A stretch of DNA of 41,576 nt from Welwitschia mirabilis (taxonomy: Eukaryota; Gnetophyta; Gnetopsida; Welwitschiales). A model generated the notes under the pieces. It was not told the origin of the DNA, ran no database searches, and was given only the letters and a program-made list of their open reading frames with translations. Positions 1 to 11,565 of this stretch are shown piece after piece. Made by a program: the position numbers and the translations under genes. Each line of letters starts with the position of its first letter. Within the stretch, counting starts at the first letter, position 1. The DNA lies in NCBI GenBank assembly GCA_051453625.1, contig JBOZIK010000001.1, forward strand, positions 213,939,030 through 213,980,605, written 5' to 3'.

Positions 1-60
1 AACCCATGTGGGCTATTAGAATCTTATTCACAAATGACTAGGGTTATGGTTTATTGTAAA

Positions 61-70
61 ACTATAAATA
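61..70 (+). promoter_or_regulatory. TATA box of family X LTR (copy 1)
   Basis: ACTATAAATA followed by CC is conserved at the same place in all three family-X LTR copies (61, 29915 and about 40279), as expected for the Pol II promoter at the U3/R border of a plant LTR. Confidence 0.6.
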
Positions 71-378
71 CCCCTTCCCTTCTTCAATTCCAACTATATT
101 TTGTACTTGACATGCTTGTGATGAAAGATTGAAGGTAGGAGGTCTATCTAGTAGCTGCAAAAAGGGGTTTCCTTAGTGTTAAAATGTGTCTCTTCCATTG
201 AAGAATTGTTATTATGTTGTAAGTGGATGTAAAGTTCTTTTGATTAATACAAATACTCTCTTTCACTCCTATTATGTGAATGTTCCTTATGGTTTAAGTT
301 GATCTTAGTTAGTGATAAGCTTGGATTTATTTAGATTATGAGGGAAACCTATGTTAAGGTTAACCTTAGATAAAAATA

Positions 379-640
379 NNNNNNNNNNNNNNNNNNNNNN
401 NNNNNNNNNNNNNNNNNNNNNNNNNNNNNNNNNNNNNNNNNNNNNNNNNNNNNNNNNNNNNNNNNNNNNNNNNNNNNNNNNNNNNNNNNNNNNNNNNNNN
501 NNNNNNNNNNNNNNNNNNNNNNNNNNNNNNNNNNNNNNNNNNNNNNNNNNNNNNNNNNNNNNNNNNNNNNNNNNNNNNNNNNNNNNNNNNNNNNNNNNNN
601 NNNNNNNNNNNNNNNNNNNNNNNNNNNNNNNNNNNNNNNN
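379..640. other. Assembly gap (262 N)
   Basis: Run of N inside LTR copy 1. Comparison with copy 2 (about 30215-30455) shows roughly 240 bases should be present, so the estimated gap length is about right. Confidence 0.95.
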
Positions 641-832
641 TCAGTTAAGTAAAAGATAAAATATCAAAAACTACCTTTGGAAATCAATTCTCTAACTCTG
701 AGCCTAGTGCCTTCATTAGGATTACGACATTCAGGTGAACTCCTGTCTATACTAGCATGTGTCTTTTTACAAGTTATATGATTTACAGATTTACCTAAGT
801 ACTTCAAGATTGCATAAATTCGCACCACAACA

Positions 833-3165
833 ACTGTGTGACAAGAACACCCTGCCTATCCAGCATCAAGTCTATTGGAATGTCTAGTAGAATGAATGGT
901 ATAAGCATCCAACACCACTTAGATTTCTAACCACTATGATGTGGTTTAAAAGAACTAAGATCTCATGGTCCTATATTAATGCTGCAATCATATCTACCAT
1001 GTGATCATGAGAATTTAATTGTTGCTTGATGTGCATAGTGTTATAAAACTCCCTAGTCTTTGATACCCAATATGTTTCTCATGCATCCAAGATCTATTAG
1101 AGCTATAGATCGGAAAGCCTATGTTTAAGCTCAGGCTCTAATCTACTTATAAAGTCTTCGAAGTATCTCTTGACATGGATGGTAGCAGTCTAGATCATCT
1201 GTAAACATCTATGTCAAGGCCACAAATGCATAGGCTCTACATACTTAATCTCGAGTAGCACTAATGGGTTTACCTCCTCTTGTATAGATTTAGTCTTAGC
1301 ATTATCCTATCTAGTTCTACACGTATGGGGTCTATTCAATCAAAAATATCCAAAAGAATTATGCAAGATCTAATAGACAAGCTAATATATCACATGGATG
1401 CCCAAAAACAATCCCAAAAATTAATTTAAAAATGTGAAAAATGATCAAGATATGTACTACCCACTAAAGGTGTTAATATGTCCCATATTTTCTAGTCATG
1501 AAAAGAAAATCTTGAAACATGTAAAAAATGGAAAAATAGTTTTTTAAGTGGACCCCACATAAGGTAAAAGTTCATAGTACTCAAATGAAAAATCTAATCT
1601 AGTAGAATTGTAGAACACATTAATCTAATTAATTTACCTTAAATGACCACTATGTTTCAAACTACAGTTTGCGAAAAATTAAGTGTGAAATATAAAAAAC
1701 TAAACTTGTCTTGTAAAATATGGAATTGGTTATATCTTCAAAAAACATAATGAAAATCAAATCTATAAGTTCCAAGTTAAAGAGCATGAAAAACTAATCA
1801 ACATACATGGAAAATACATGTTAAAAGGCTAAAAAAACAAGAGACAAAAATGAAAAAGATGATGGAGAGAAAAACATACTTTATTTTTAAGAATTCATAA
1901 AAATATGGCAAATATGGAAGTAAATTGCGTAGGGACAAGATCTAGAGCAATAGCAAAAATTAAGGAAATTGTTATCTATGAAAGGAGTAGATAAAAATGA
2001 TAATGAAATAAATAAAAATTCTTAAAAAGTATTTGGACCATAATTTTATCACACTGTCATTTAGTCACATCATTGAGACAGTAGCCTTAGAACAACTCTA
2101 AAAAAAATCACGTTGTCATCCGCAAATGTCATCTGGACGACTAGGTGGGTGATGGAACCTTAAAAAAGTTTGCAATTAATCATTTTAGCTAAGAAAGTTA
2201 TGCTCAAATATTTTCATGAATGTATCAAAAATTATTAGATGGCTTAAAAAAACAAGAAATGGGAAAGAATCATAAAAACTAGGATAAAGCAAAAAAACTT
2301 TAAAAAATAAAAAATAGGACTAAAAAATACTAACTAGGCTAAAACTTAAGAATAATGACTAAATGAATGTGCTTGACCTAAAAAATAAATAAGATAAAGT
2401 GTAAAACTCTAAAAGATACAAGGAATCTCATAAAAGATATGAAATATAAAAGATTTTCTATTTAATTCTAATGCTAGAAGAAAATGATATGTCATGAATG
2501 ATCAATAAGAAAACTAATAAATAATAAGGTCCTATGTGAAGATTAAAAAATGTAGAAATGACTTTAAAATAATAAATTAAAAATCTAAAGAAAAGTAGAA
2601 TGAAAATAAACACAAGGAACATGAAGAAGATTGCTTACTTATACTAATGTCTAATCTAACAAACCCCTATGGAAGACATCATACAATCACGTAAGTATAA
2701 ATGTATGATAAATGTATAAATACCATAAAGTTCCACTTAAAAAGGCAATGATTATAATAATACCAAAAATTCAAGTACTTAAAACAATGAATGATAAAAT
2801 CAAAAGCTACTTAGAAATGAACTCACCTACTTACATTCCACAAATACACCTGAATCCTCAAAAGTAAAATGATCATGTGGGAATACTAAAAGTCTAAGAA
2901 AGAAGCAATTCCTTTAATGATATCAGCAATGCCACTAATCACATGAACTTAAAGTTTATTACAACTTTTCTATAATGAGGAAAGTACAACCATAATTAGA
3001 GAAGTAAGGATCCATGAAGCATGGCCAATTAACCATCTAATGAAGTTCCCATAGCTACTAACACTATCAAGGATTCCTTTTGGAAAAATTTACCCAAGTG
3101 TAGTGACACATCATGATGACCACGTATTTTTCTCTAATCACAAATACAATAGATCATGATCATTA
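833..3165. other. AT-rich non-coding stretch, probably old LTR/leader sequence
   Basis: No reading frame of interest on either strand. It lies beyond the polypurine tract of the minus-strand element, where that element's 3' LTR would be expected, but I could not match it convincingly to the other side (10444 onward). Two short similarities to that element's leader exist: an AGGTGAGT-bearing block (2822-2880, minus) and a GTCATCTGGAC motif (2128-2141). The stretch may therefore include leader or LTR fragments of related elements. Confidence 0.4.
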
Positions 3166-3186
3166 TTTTTTTCTCTCTTTCTTTCC
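3166..3186 (-). other. Candidate polypurine tract of minus-strand Athila-like element
   Basis: The plus strand is an unbroken 21-base pyrimidine run (Ts, then CTCTCTTTCTTTCC), so the minus strand is GGAAAGAAAGAGAGAAAAAAA. It lies about 350 bases beyond the integrase C-terminal block, where the second-strand primer of this element should be. The adjoining minus-strand LTR start is not proven. Confidence 0.45.
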
Positions 3187-3529
3187 TCAAATAATTCCCA
3201 CATGATTACATACTCAAAAAGACTAAAGTAAATAAGTGAAATAATAAACAGAAAAGAATACTCCTAAACAACCAAAGACCTCACACCATTAAGAAAAAGT
3301 ATTAGAAGTAAGATATCTTTCTTCAAAGTGAAGTCCTTAGAGATGGAAATGTCTCAAAATTTGATGAATCCAATGTTATTAATGTAAAATGCCCAATTAT
3401 GAATACTAATCATGAAAACTTCATAAAGTAAAATATAAGTTAAGTTTAAAAGATGATTAAGTGATGCCATAACATTTATCAAAGGAATAAGTTAGAAAAT
3501 AATTCAGATAATGATAGAGTGAAAGTTGT

Positions 3530-5150
3530 CCTCATTGACAGCAACCTCCAAGACAAGTGCTTCTACCATGTTTAGGATTGTATTAAAATATTTTTCATAT
3601 AGATTTAACCTTTATCCATTAACATTCTGAATATCTNNNNNNNNNNNNNNNNNNNNNNNNNNNNNNNNNNNNNNNNNNNNNNNNNNNNNNNNNNNNNNNN
3701 NNNNNNNNNNNNNNNNNNNNNNNNNNNNNNNNNNNNNNNNNNNNNNNNNNNNNNNNNNNNNNNNNNNNNNNNNNNNNNNNNNNNNNNNNNNNNNNNNNNN
3801 NNNNNNNNNNNNNNNNNNNNNNNNNNNNNNNNNNNNNNNNNNNNNNNNNNNNNNNNNNNNNNNNNNNNNNNNNNNNNNNNNNNNNNNNNNNNNNNNNNNN
3901 NNNNNNNNNNNNNNNNNNNNNNNNNNNNNNNNNNNNNNNNNNNNNNNNNNNNNNNNNNNNNNNNNNNNNNNNNNNNNNNNNNNNNNNNNNNNNNNNNNNN
4001 NNNNNNNNNNNNNNNNNNNNNNNNNNNNNNNNNNNNNNNNNNNNNNNNNNNNNNNNNNNNNNNNNNNNNNNNNNNNNNNNNNNNNNNNNNNNNNNNNNNN
4101 NNNNNNNNNNNNNNNNNNNNNNNNNNNNNNNNNNNNNNNNNNNNNNNNNNNNNNNNNNNNNNNNNNNNNNNNNNNNNNNNNNNNNNNNNNNNNNNNNNNN
4201 NNNNNNNNNNNNNNNNNNNNNNNNNNNNNNNNNNNNNNNNNNNNNNNNNNNNNNNNNNNNNNTTTAATCAAGGTGACCTAATTAGAATAATCTATTTTAA
4301 GGTTCTCATGGAGGTCTACAAGATTAATTTGATGAGAAGCAAAATAATAATTAAAACATGTATCAATAGGTAAAATAGAAACTTTCCCATGCACAAGTTC
4401 ATAAGGTGAAAAACTAAGAGAACCATGTCAAGTAGTATGATAAGCCCAAAGAGCATCATTAAGCTTATAAACCTAAAATTTCTTATTAATAGAAATAAGT
4501 TTTTATAACATTTTCTTAATTTCTCTATTTGGATTTTTAGCTTAACTGTTGATGTAAGGATGATAAGCATAAGCTACTCTATGTTCTATTCTAATGGATA
4601 AAAGAAGTTTCTTAAAAAGTTAATTTATAAAAGAAGTCCCTTAATCACTAATGTTAATCTTAGAAAAATCAAATCATTGATAAATATAAGTTATAAGAAG
4701 AGTACAAAGAATTTAGACATCATTCAAAGAAGTAGGAGTAGCTTCAACCCATTTAGTAATGTAATTAACAACCACTAAAATATCATTTTTATCATTAGAA
4801 GGTAGCTGAATAGGGCCTATAAAATTAATTTTCTAACAATCAAAAGCTTTAAATTCAAGAATAGAACTAAGGAATATCTTTTAAGCATGAATGAGGCTAT
4901 CATAATGCTAACAAAGATCACACCTTCTAGCAAAATTAAAGGAATCCTAAAAAAAGGTGGCTAATAAAAACTAGAATGAAGAATTTTCATAGGCATTTTA
5001 TGTCCACTAAAATGACCTCCATAAACACCACCATAACAAAGATAAAGGATATTATATTTTTCCCACTCAGGAACACATTTTCAAATAATTTGTTCTTTAC
5101 ATCTATTATAAAGATGTGGTTCTATTAATTCATAATCTCTTATTTTATGG
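3530..5150 (-). pseudogene. Integrase remnant of Athila-like element
   Basis: The minus strand encodes an integrase in pieces. The N-terminal zinc-binding part (about 5110-4880) keeps YGGHFSGHK and RCDLC, with the first histidine position read as Tyr. The core runs from about 4830 to 4330: INFIGPIQLP (first catalytic Asp now Asn), then VVNYITKWVEATPT, ISD-stop-GTSF (second Asp kept), HP-stop-INS-stop-AKNPNREI (catalytic Glu replaced by Lys), then DALWAYHTT and FSPYELVHGKVSILPID. After gap 3637-4262 the C-terminal NVNG-RLNLYEKYF block (3540-3636) matches the family motif FKVNGxRLKPYY. The enzyme would insert element cDNA; with D-to-N, E-to-K and several stops it is dead. Confidence 0.85.
3637..4262. 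other. Assembly gap (626 N) inside integrase
   Basis: The flanks encode consecutive parts of the integrase C-terminal half. In this family only about 85-95 codons normally separate them (about 260-290 bases). The gap is therefore overestimated or hides an insertion. Confidence 0.9.
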
Positions 5151-5319
5151 AGGAAGGATTTTCATTGATTATAAGTCCAATGTTGTTGTTTTTTCATGAT
5201 AAGAAGGTAATTAATAATATAATCATACTAGGAAGAAGGACAAGAAGAAGATATAGTAAAAAGTTGCTTATCTAGAAAAGAATCATCAATCATAGAATCA
5301 TCAAGATAAGAAGAAATAC

Positions 5320-7000
5320 AAAATCAATGATCAGCAATGTAATTATGCTTTTATACTTTATCACTAATGGTTAAAGTAAATTCTTACATGAGGACGATCC
5401 ATTTAATCAATCTAGAACTTTAATATTTCTTAGTCAGAAGGTATCATATCACAACATTGTCAGTATAAACATTCATATAAAATCCTAGAAAGTAATGTCT
5501 AAGAATATCAAGGCAACAAATAATTAATAATATTTTTGTTCTCTTAATAGTATCATTCATTTGAGTTATAGATAGAGTTTAAGTATAGTAAGATCTAACT
5601 TCAAAATCATTTTCATAATTTTGACAAAGTACCCCACCCACGATAAAACTACTAGCATCACATATTAATTTAAAATCTGTTTCTCAATTGGGTCTCATTA
5701 CAATAATAGCATAAGAGAATTTAGATTTAAGTATATCGAAAGCAAGCTAGCAAGATTTATTCTAATTAAATTAGATTCTTTTTCTTGTAACGACTGAAGG
5801 GGTTTACAAATTTTTACATAATCCTAAATAAACTGATGATAAAAACCCCAATGACTAAGAAAGGATCGAAATTTTTAAACATTGATTAAGGGAGTTAGAT
5901 TTTAAATGATACTGACTTTTTCAAGGTTCATCCTAATCCCTTTTTTTGAAATGTGATGATCCAAAAGAATTCCACTTTTAATTAAAAATAAACATTTCTC
6001 CCAANNNNNNNNNNNNNNNNNNNNNNNNNNNNNNNNNNNNNNNNNNNNNNNNNNNNNNNNNNNNNNNNNNNNNNNNNNNNNNNNNNNNNNNNNNNNNNNN
6101 NNNNNNNNNNNNNNNNNNNNNNNNNNNNNNNNNNNNNNNNNNNNNNNNNNNNNNNNNNNNNNNNNNNNNNNNNNNNNNNNNNNNNNNNNNNNNNNNNNNN
6201 NNNNNNNNNNNNNNNNNNNNNNNNNNNNNNNNNNNNNNNNNNNNNNNNNNNNNNNNNNNNNNNNNNNNNNNNNNNNNNNNNNNNNNNNNNNNNNNNNNNN
6301 NNNNNNNNNNNNNNNNNNNNNNNNNNNNNNNNNNNNNNNNNNNNNNNNNNNNNNNNNNNNNNNNNNNNNNNNNNNTGATGATCCAAAAGAATTCCACTTT
6401 TAATTAAAAATAAACATTTCTCCCAACTTAAATGTAGGCCACTAGAAATATATCTACTAAGAACTTTCTCTAATATTTCTAATATTTGTTTAAATTTTTA
6501 GCATAGGTAGAGAACTCATTCTTAAAAATTTCTTTTCAATCCTCTAATATGTTAGGAAAAATACCCATCATTACATGTTGAAAAGTACTAGGAGCATTAC
6601 AAAGTCCAAAATGCATGTATCTAAAGGTAAAAGTACTAAAAGGTAAAGTAAAGGTAGTTTTATCCTGATCCTCACTAGCAATACAAACCTGATTATAACC
6701 ATTATATCCATAAAAAAATAATAAAATACATGTCCTTGAATTCTATTAGGTATCTAATTAAGAAAAGGAAAAGGATAGTGGTCTTTTTTGGTTTCTTCAT
6801 TTAATTGTTTTAAATTAATGCACATCCTCTATTTCTCAACTTTCTTAGGCATTACTGTTAAAGAACTAACCCACTCACTATCAACTATGCCATAAATGAT
6901 TTTAGCATCCATCAATTTAAAGATTTCATCTTTCACAACTTGCTTAAGGTCTAGATTAAGTCTATGTTAGGGTTACTTAATAGGTTAGATTTTATGTTTA
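5320..7000 (-). pseudogene. Reverse transcriptase and RNase H remnant of Athila-like element
   Basis: On the minus strand RT starts near 7000: MDAKIIYGIVDSEWVSSLTV, then KDHYPFPFLNQI-like, a GHVFYYFFMD block, and HFGLCNAPSTFQ. The active-site block is FKNEFSTYA (about 6530-6505) where the family has FMDDFSVYG, so both catalytic aspartates are lost (to N and E). After the gap at 6005-6375 the frame resumes with SGILLDHHISKKGI and V-KFRSFLSHWGFYHQF. RNase H follows at about 5690-5320 with ICDASSFIVGGVL, YTDNVV, RLIKWIVLM and an IADH end matching the ADHLSRL tail. It would copy element RNA into DNA and degrade the template. It has many stops and is non-functional. Confidence 0.85.
5954..6426. 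other. Assembly gap (371 N) flanked by identical 51-bp sequence
   Basis: The 51 bases at 5954-6004 reappear exactly at 6376-6426, on either side of N run 6005-6375. The protein frame is continuous if one copy and the Ns are removed. This is the signature of two contig ends that overlap but were joined with a padded gap. Confidence 0.9.
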
Positions 7001-7559
7001 ACAATTGAGGTAGGAATGGTTGTCAAATATTTATGGAACCAAACAAACACATTTATCTTAGATTAAAAAAAGTGATATTAAGCTTACTTATTATTGAACG
7101 AATAGATTTTCATTAATTATCAAAGGTTTTAACTGATCATTACATAGAAAAATATACTTTAGTCTACTAGGTAAAGGTTTTAGATACATATTTAAATTCA
7201 AATTTTTAATTTCTATTAAATTTTTAGGAAAATTCACTATTGTCTCACACTATCATCTAAAGATTAGTAGTGGACAACCACCCTTAAAATAAGGAATCTT
7301 AGCTTTGCTCAAATCTTGGACTTCCACATAGTTGGTAGATTTATTATTTATACTCTCTAAATTAAAATAATCAATTTCTAAATGATCAAAATCAAGTTGA
7401 TCTTCATTAAAAGCTTTCAAGTTGTATACTTAAAGTTGATCATCAAATAAAGTTAGCTCATAAAGTATTGACCATATTTCTTTTGATGTTGTAGAAATAA
7501 ACTTGGCTTAATCTCTTATTTCAAACTTAAATTATCACCTAATCATTTTCAGATGCATC

Positions 7560-7960
7560 AAATATTCTTATTATAAACTTTTTATTCTCTAAATGACACT
7601 CTGTCATTCTTGTTCTAGTATTTATAATATAATAGATTATTGTCAAAAAAGATTTACCTAGAAGTAATTTATAACCGTCATTATATTCAACTTATGTTAC
7701 AACCACATAAATAGAATAGAATGCTTATTTAATTATATTTGAATAACTAAATCCTTAATTATGTATAAAGGTTTCTTAACTAATGTATTGACTAATCCTA
7801 AGATAATCCTTCTAGCCTATATTCTACTTTCTAATCCAAGTCATTGACAAATATGCTAGGGCATAATGTTAACATAAGGTCCTATATCAATTAAGGCTTT
7901 CTTTATTCTTCTATTTCTTTTCAAAGTAATACTAATAGTTGTTGCCCTTGGATCCTTAAA
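7560..7960 (-). pseudogene. Protease-like remnant of Athila-like element
   Basis: Between gag and RT the minus strand encodes GYKLLLGKSFLTIIYYI followed by ECHLENKKFIIRIFDASEND (about 7700-7550), resembling the family block ILGRPFLATARTxIDVxxGxLTxxVGxE near the end of the retroviral-type aspartic protease. The preceding SKGNNY-YYFEKK-KNKES stretch matches the frame position of the catalytic domain, but I cannot point to an intact D-T/S-G. The enzyme would cleave the Gag-Pol polyprotein. The assignment rests on order and the LLGKSFL block. Confidence 0.6.
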
Positions 7961-8167
7961 CTTTGAATATCTCTATAGGACTAAGTTGTTGATGGATTAA
8001 TTTAGGAATACTTTACTAGGAATGTTTCATTTTTGTTTCTCATTTAATCAGATCTTTCCATAACTTAGAATAGTTAGGATTCTGCTGTAAAAGTTTCCAA
8101 AATGATAAATTTATACTCACATTTTGCATTAAGCCTTTAAGATGTTTATCAAATATTAGATTAGTTT

Positions 8168-9830
8168 TTAATTTATCAAGTGAAGGGGTAGTGGGTTTCT
8201 TACCTTTTCATGAGAATAATATTTCTTTTTATTATTTAAAAGAGAAGGGAAAGAATGATTTTCTAAAATTTCTATATCCACTTCTTCATTATTATTTTTA
8301 CCACTTTGAAATGTTAAAGGCTTATGTATAGGAGGTGTTGTCTCATTGCCACTTCTTATCATAATCTTACAATCTTTCTTAACCTTATTTGGATCTGGTA
8401 AAGGTTGTATGGCAAGTGATCCTTGTGTCCTTTGATTAGCAAGCATGCTTTGTTGTAAAATATTAAAAAGATTTTTAATGTTGAAGTTTGTTTATTCTTG
8501 GACTCTTTTCCAACTCATCAATGGAATTTCTAAGTGGATTACCTTGGTTTTGTGAGTTATATAAGATTGTTTTATTATTATAATTATTTAATTAGAATTT
8601 TCATTCTAAAATATTTTTCTAAGTGGTTTGAAATTAGGATGATTTATTTGAAAATTTTTGAAATTTGATTGTTCATTCATCCTAGGTTGAAAAGTGTTTT
8701 GATTTTTTATTTTAGTTTGGTTTTAGTTTGAATTTTGATAAGTTAAAGATCTTTAATTAAAAGCACACACTTCTTCATAAATTCTTTCTCTTTATGTTGG
8801 TAATAAAGGATAATCTTTCATCACATGCTAATTGTCTTTGCATAAATCACAAGTTGGAGCTACAACTACACTTTTTTCTATTACTACCTTTACATCTAAG
8901 ATAATCTAAGTATATTTCTCTAAAGTTGAGGTGAAATCCTTAATAACATTAGTTGGCTTTTTTTTAATTTTTACTTACTCCTTCTCTTACTTAGCTTCTT
9001 TAAGATCTTTGATGTTTTGACATACTATTCAATTTTTTCTAGCTAAGGATTTAGACCAAGTTTAACTTACTTTTACTATATCTTCCAACACTCTCTAAGA
9101 ATTTTCTAATGTAAGGTTCATCAAATTTTGTTTACATGAAAAGTTAACAAATTACTTAGTTTGACTATTAAGTCCACTATAAAAGTAGTCTATTAATTCT
9201 TCTTAAGAAAAAGCATCTATAAGGTTTGAATATAAAGTAATAAAAAATATCTCATAAGTGGAGGCATAATTTTTGTTAGGATCTTGTTAAAAGTTAGTTA
9301 CTTCTTTCTTTGTTTTCTTATGATTATCTCACTCACAAATATTTTAATAAGAGCTTCTTAAAGTTAATTCTATGTTTTTAGACTTTTATGGAAAATCATT
9401 CTTAACCAAAGTTGATGAGAAAAATTACTATATAGGTCCTATTAATTATTCTTTTCTTATACTTTCTATAAGTAAATACTAATTATTTAATATCGGCAAT
9501 GTGTTATAAAGGATCTTCATCATGTTTACGACTAAAAATTGTGTGAGCCTTTAAATTTCTAAGTTTGACATCATTACCAAAAAGTAAATTAAATTGGGTT
9601 TGGACTTAATGTTTTTTTATTAGATATAAGATCTAAGGGTGATATTAGCATTAAGATTTACAGGTGTATTTGTAAGGGTTCTAATAATAAGGGTAAGATC
9701 AGCCGAAGTAACTTACTTTTTCTTTCGCAATAAACTAGTCATATTTAAAAAATGATTTTCTTCTAAATTATCACTGACACAATCTTCTAAAAAAATTTGT
9801 TTCACAAAATTAGATTATAAAATAATAAAT
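8168..9830 (-). pseudogene. Gag remnant of Athila-like element
   Basis: The minus strand holds a decayed capsid-type Gag. The longest open piece is 8168-8446 (92 codons): LANQRTQGSLAIQPLPDPN, then KKDCKIMIRSGNETTPP, which matches the Gag-Pro linker GSLPSQPxPNPxxxxxxxKAITLRSGKE of Athila-like elements. Upstream, about 8880-8820 encodes CDLCKDN-HVMKDYPLLP, a CCHC zinc knuckle with the last Cys read as Tyr, followed by a QINHPNFKPLRK block (family NHPNFSW). Around 9290-9130 DPNKNYASTYEIFF, then EELIDYFYSGLNSQTK, matches the capsid C-terminal part. It would form the cytoplasmic particle and bind element RNA. It is broken by several stops and frame changes; no start codon can be chosen. Confidence 0.75.
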
Positions 9831-10422
9831 GTAGAAATTTCTAGATTTTTTAAAATTTACATACCTTTCATATGTGTACTTGAGTTAAATTTGAAGTCAA
9901 TTAAATCTTCTTAGATGTTTTCGTCTATGAATAATTACTCTCTCTAATATTTTTTCCTTACTAGATTTTATCATGTCCCAACATGCTTAGCTTTTATTTT
10001 TAATGCACATCATTGCTATGACCATTTAAATGATTATTTGAATGAAAAAAATCATAGAAAAGAAAAAATGCAAAAAAATAGAAGCGTGAAATAACAGATA
10101 CTAAAAACACTAAAAATAGACTATCATCCTCATGAGTCATCTGGACAATAGAGGTAATGATAAGAAAACCTTAATTTTTTAAGAAATTAAAAAAAAAATC
10201 AAGGCACCTAGGCCATCATTCCTACATATCATCTAGTTGATGAAGCAGATGATAGAGAATTTATTTTGGAATGTAAAATAGAAACTGTAGAAATAAAATC
10301 TATGCTATTGTAGCTAAAGGTGTATTACTAAAATAGGCAAATATCTAAACTAATATAAAAACACTCACCTAAGAAATGAAAATCCTCAAAATCCATGATA
10401 ATCCTCAAAATCCAAGTAGTCT
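9831..10422 (-). other. Leader (5' untranslated) region of Athila-like element
   Basis: Between gag and the PBS there is no protein signal. It contains two near-dyad GTCATCTGGAC/ATCATCTAGTTGATGA motifs (10136-10148, 10228-10243) and, near the PBS, TTTTGAGGATT repeated and followed by AGGTGAGT on the minus strand, which resembles a splice donor. A T-rich/A-rich tract lies at 10170-10200. Confidence 0.45.
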
Positions 10423-10440
10423 TCCCTACCAACAATACCA
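10423..10440 (-). other. Degenerate primer-binding site, Athila/Tat type
   Basis: The minus strand reads TGGTATTGTTGGTAGGGA. It agrees with the TGGCGCCGTTGCCGGGGA PBS used by many plant Athila/Tat elements at 11 of 18 positions; all but one of the changes lie in the CGCC and CCG blocks. The minus-strand sequence just upstream is CACAACA plus TCT, so an LTR would end at 10444 in plus coordinates. Confidence 0.55.
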
Positions 10441-10443
10441 AGA

Positions 10444-11565
10444 TGTTGTGGTGCATGTTTGTGCAGATGTTATGCTCCTAAGAAGATCTTATTATCCACA
10501 AATAAATATAGAATTTTATAATACAAGATACTAATATAAATAGGAGTGATCCAAATGTCATACAAAAGTGAGAATTAATTTCAAGATGAAATATTTATGT
10601 ATTTTAATAGCAAAAATAGAATGAAATGCATAAAATAACAATGCAAACACACTTATGCAAAGTTAATTTAGAAAAGAAAAGATAATGCACTTAAACTAAC
10701 AATGCTTAACCTTGACAAAGGTTGTTCTCAAAATATATATCACTAAATAAGCTATCATGGAATCAGAACAAACATAAAACATAAGCGATAAGTACACAAT
10801 AAGCATAGTTGATAAAAGGGTTCTTAAATTAATTTTGAACAAACATTTGAGTGAAAAAGCAACTACATCTTAATGGAGAAAGCACAACCTAACACCAAAG
10901 AAGACATCTTTATACAACTGCAATGGATTGATCTCCAACCCTTCAATCTCCTATCATGAGAATTTCTAATGTAAGCAAAGACAAATAAGAGTCGATACTT
11001 ATTGAAAAAAATAAACTCACAAATAAATAAGAAAAATAGGCATGGATATAACTCTAACAACCTTACAAGATATACATAGATAAATGGCTAAAGTTAAGTA
11101 AATTTTAATGGAGAGTTATTTTAGATGTTATCTTCCTCATTTTCAAGATTATATAGGAGATGATGCCACCTCATAAGAATATCTAATACCCTACAAAATA
11201 ACTTAAAATACCTTATCAAATACATTCAAATTAATAGTGCAACAAGCAACGTATTTAAAAGACATCATTATACATAATTGGTGTGTTCAAGTTATGAAAT
11301 AAAAATATCATGAACTTGTAGAAAATGATACATGGAAGTTAATTAATAAGATTAAGAAACTTAAAGAGCATGAAGTTATACACCACTATATTACTTTTCC
11401 ATAAAACCAAAAACTAATATTCAAATAAAGATAGTTTGTTGATAGAAATTTCTAGCACTTTTAATCCAAAATTGAATTGACAATGAATAATATAAAATCA
11501 AAATTTCTTATACATTATGAGCTTCCTTTAACTTTTGAGTTTCTATTTGAAGTTACTTTTGATCT
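10444..11565 (-). mobile_element. Probable 5' LTR of the minus-strand element (far end undefined)
   Basis: The plus-strand sequence starting TGTTGTGGTGCATG directly beyond the PBS would be the CA end of a minus-strand LTR (GCACCACAACA). The terminus CACCACAACA is also the end of LTR copy 1 at 832. No coding potential beyond short chance frames. The outer end could not be placed and no matching 3' LTR was recognised, so this is inference from position. Confidence 0.4.

Larger units (their letters stand above)
1..832 (+). mobile_element. LTR of family X, copy 1 (5' end cut by window)
   Basis: This stretch aligns along its length with 29845-30643 and, in its first ~75 bases, with 40200-40290. 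Shared landmarks are the ACTATAAATACC promoter block, GTAAGTGGATGTAAAGTTCTTT, CTTATGGTTTAAGTT, the block CTCTAACTCTGA, GACATTCAGGTGAACTC, and a terminal CAACA. The TATA box near the start and the CA end show that it reads on the plus strand. No primer-binding site follows position 832, so it is a 3' LTR or a solo LTR rather than a 5' LTR. The internal gap 379-640 corresponds to roughly 240 bases in copy 2, so that gap size is plausible. No protein is encoded. Confidence 0.8.
3166..10440 (-). mobile_element. Decayed Ty3/gypsy retrotransposon, Athila/Tat-like, minus strand
   Basis: Reading on the minus strand from high to low coordinates, the order is degenerate PBS, leader, gag with zinc-knuckle trace, protease-like block, reverse transcriptase, RNase H, integrase and polypurine tract. 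This is the normal Ty3/gypsy order. The integrase has the plant Athila/Tat signature (KWVEATPT, then DALWAYHTT, then SPYELVHGK) and the PBS resembles TGGCGCCGTTGCCGGGGA rather than the initiator-Met type, which also fits that clade. Every domain has stops and frameshifts. LTR boundaries are not established; a 5' LTR probably starts at 10444. Two assembly gaps interrupt it. Confidence 0.8.

Noticed and set aside
833-3165. 3' LTR of the minus-strand Athila-like element paired with 10444 onward
   Set aside because: I could not find a convincing alignment between the two stretches, so no LTR pair is claimed.
4316-4570. 84-codon minus-strand frame, rich in Leu/Ile
   Set aside because: It is an out-of-frame shadow of the Athila-like integrase, whose conserved DALWAYHTT and SPYELVHGK blocks read in another frame of the same strand.
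10863-11060. 65-codon minus-strand frame with hydrophobic start
   Set aside because: No family motif, no conservation evidence, and it lies in the presumed LTR; length is within chance for AT-rich DNA.
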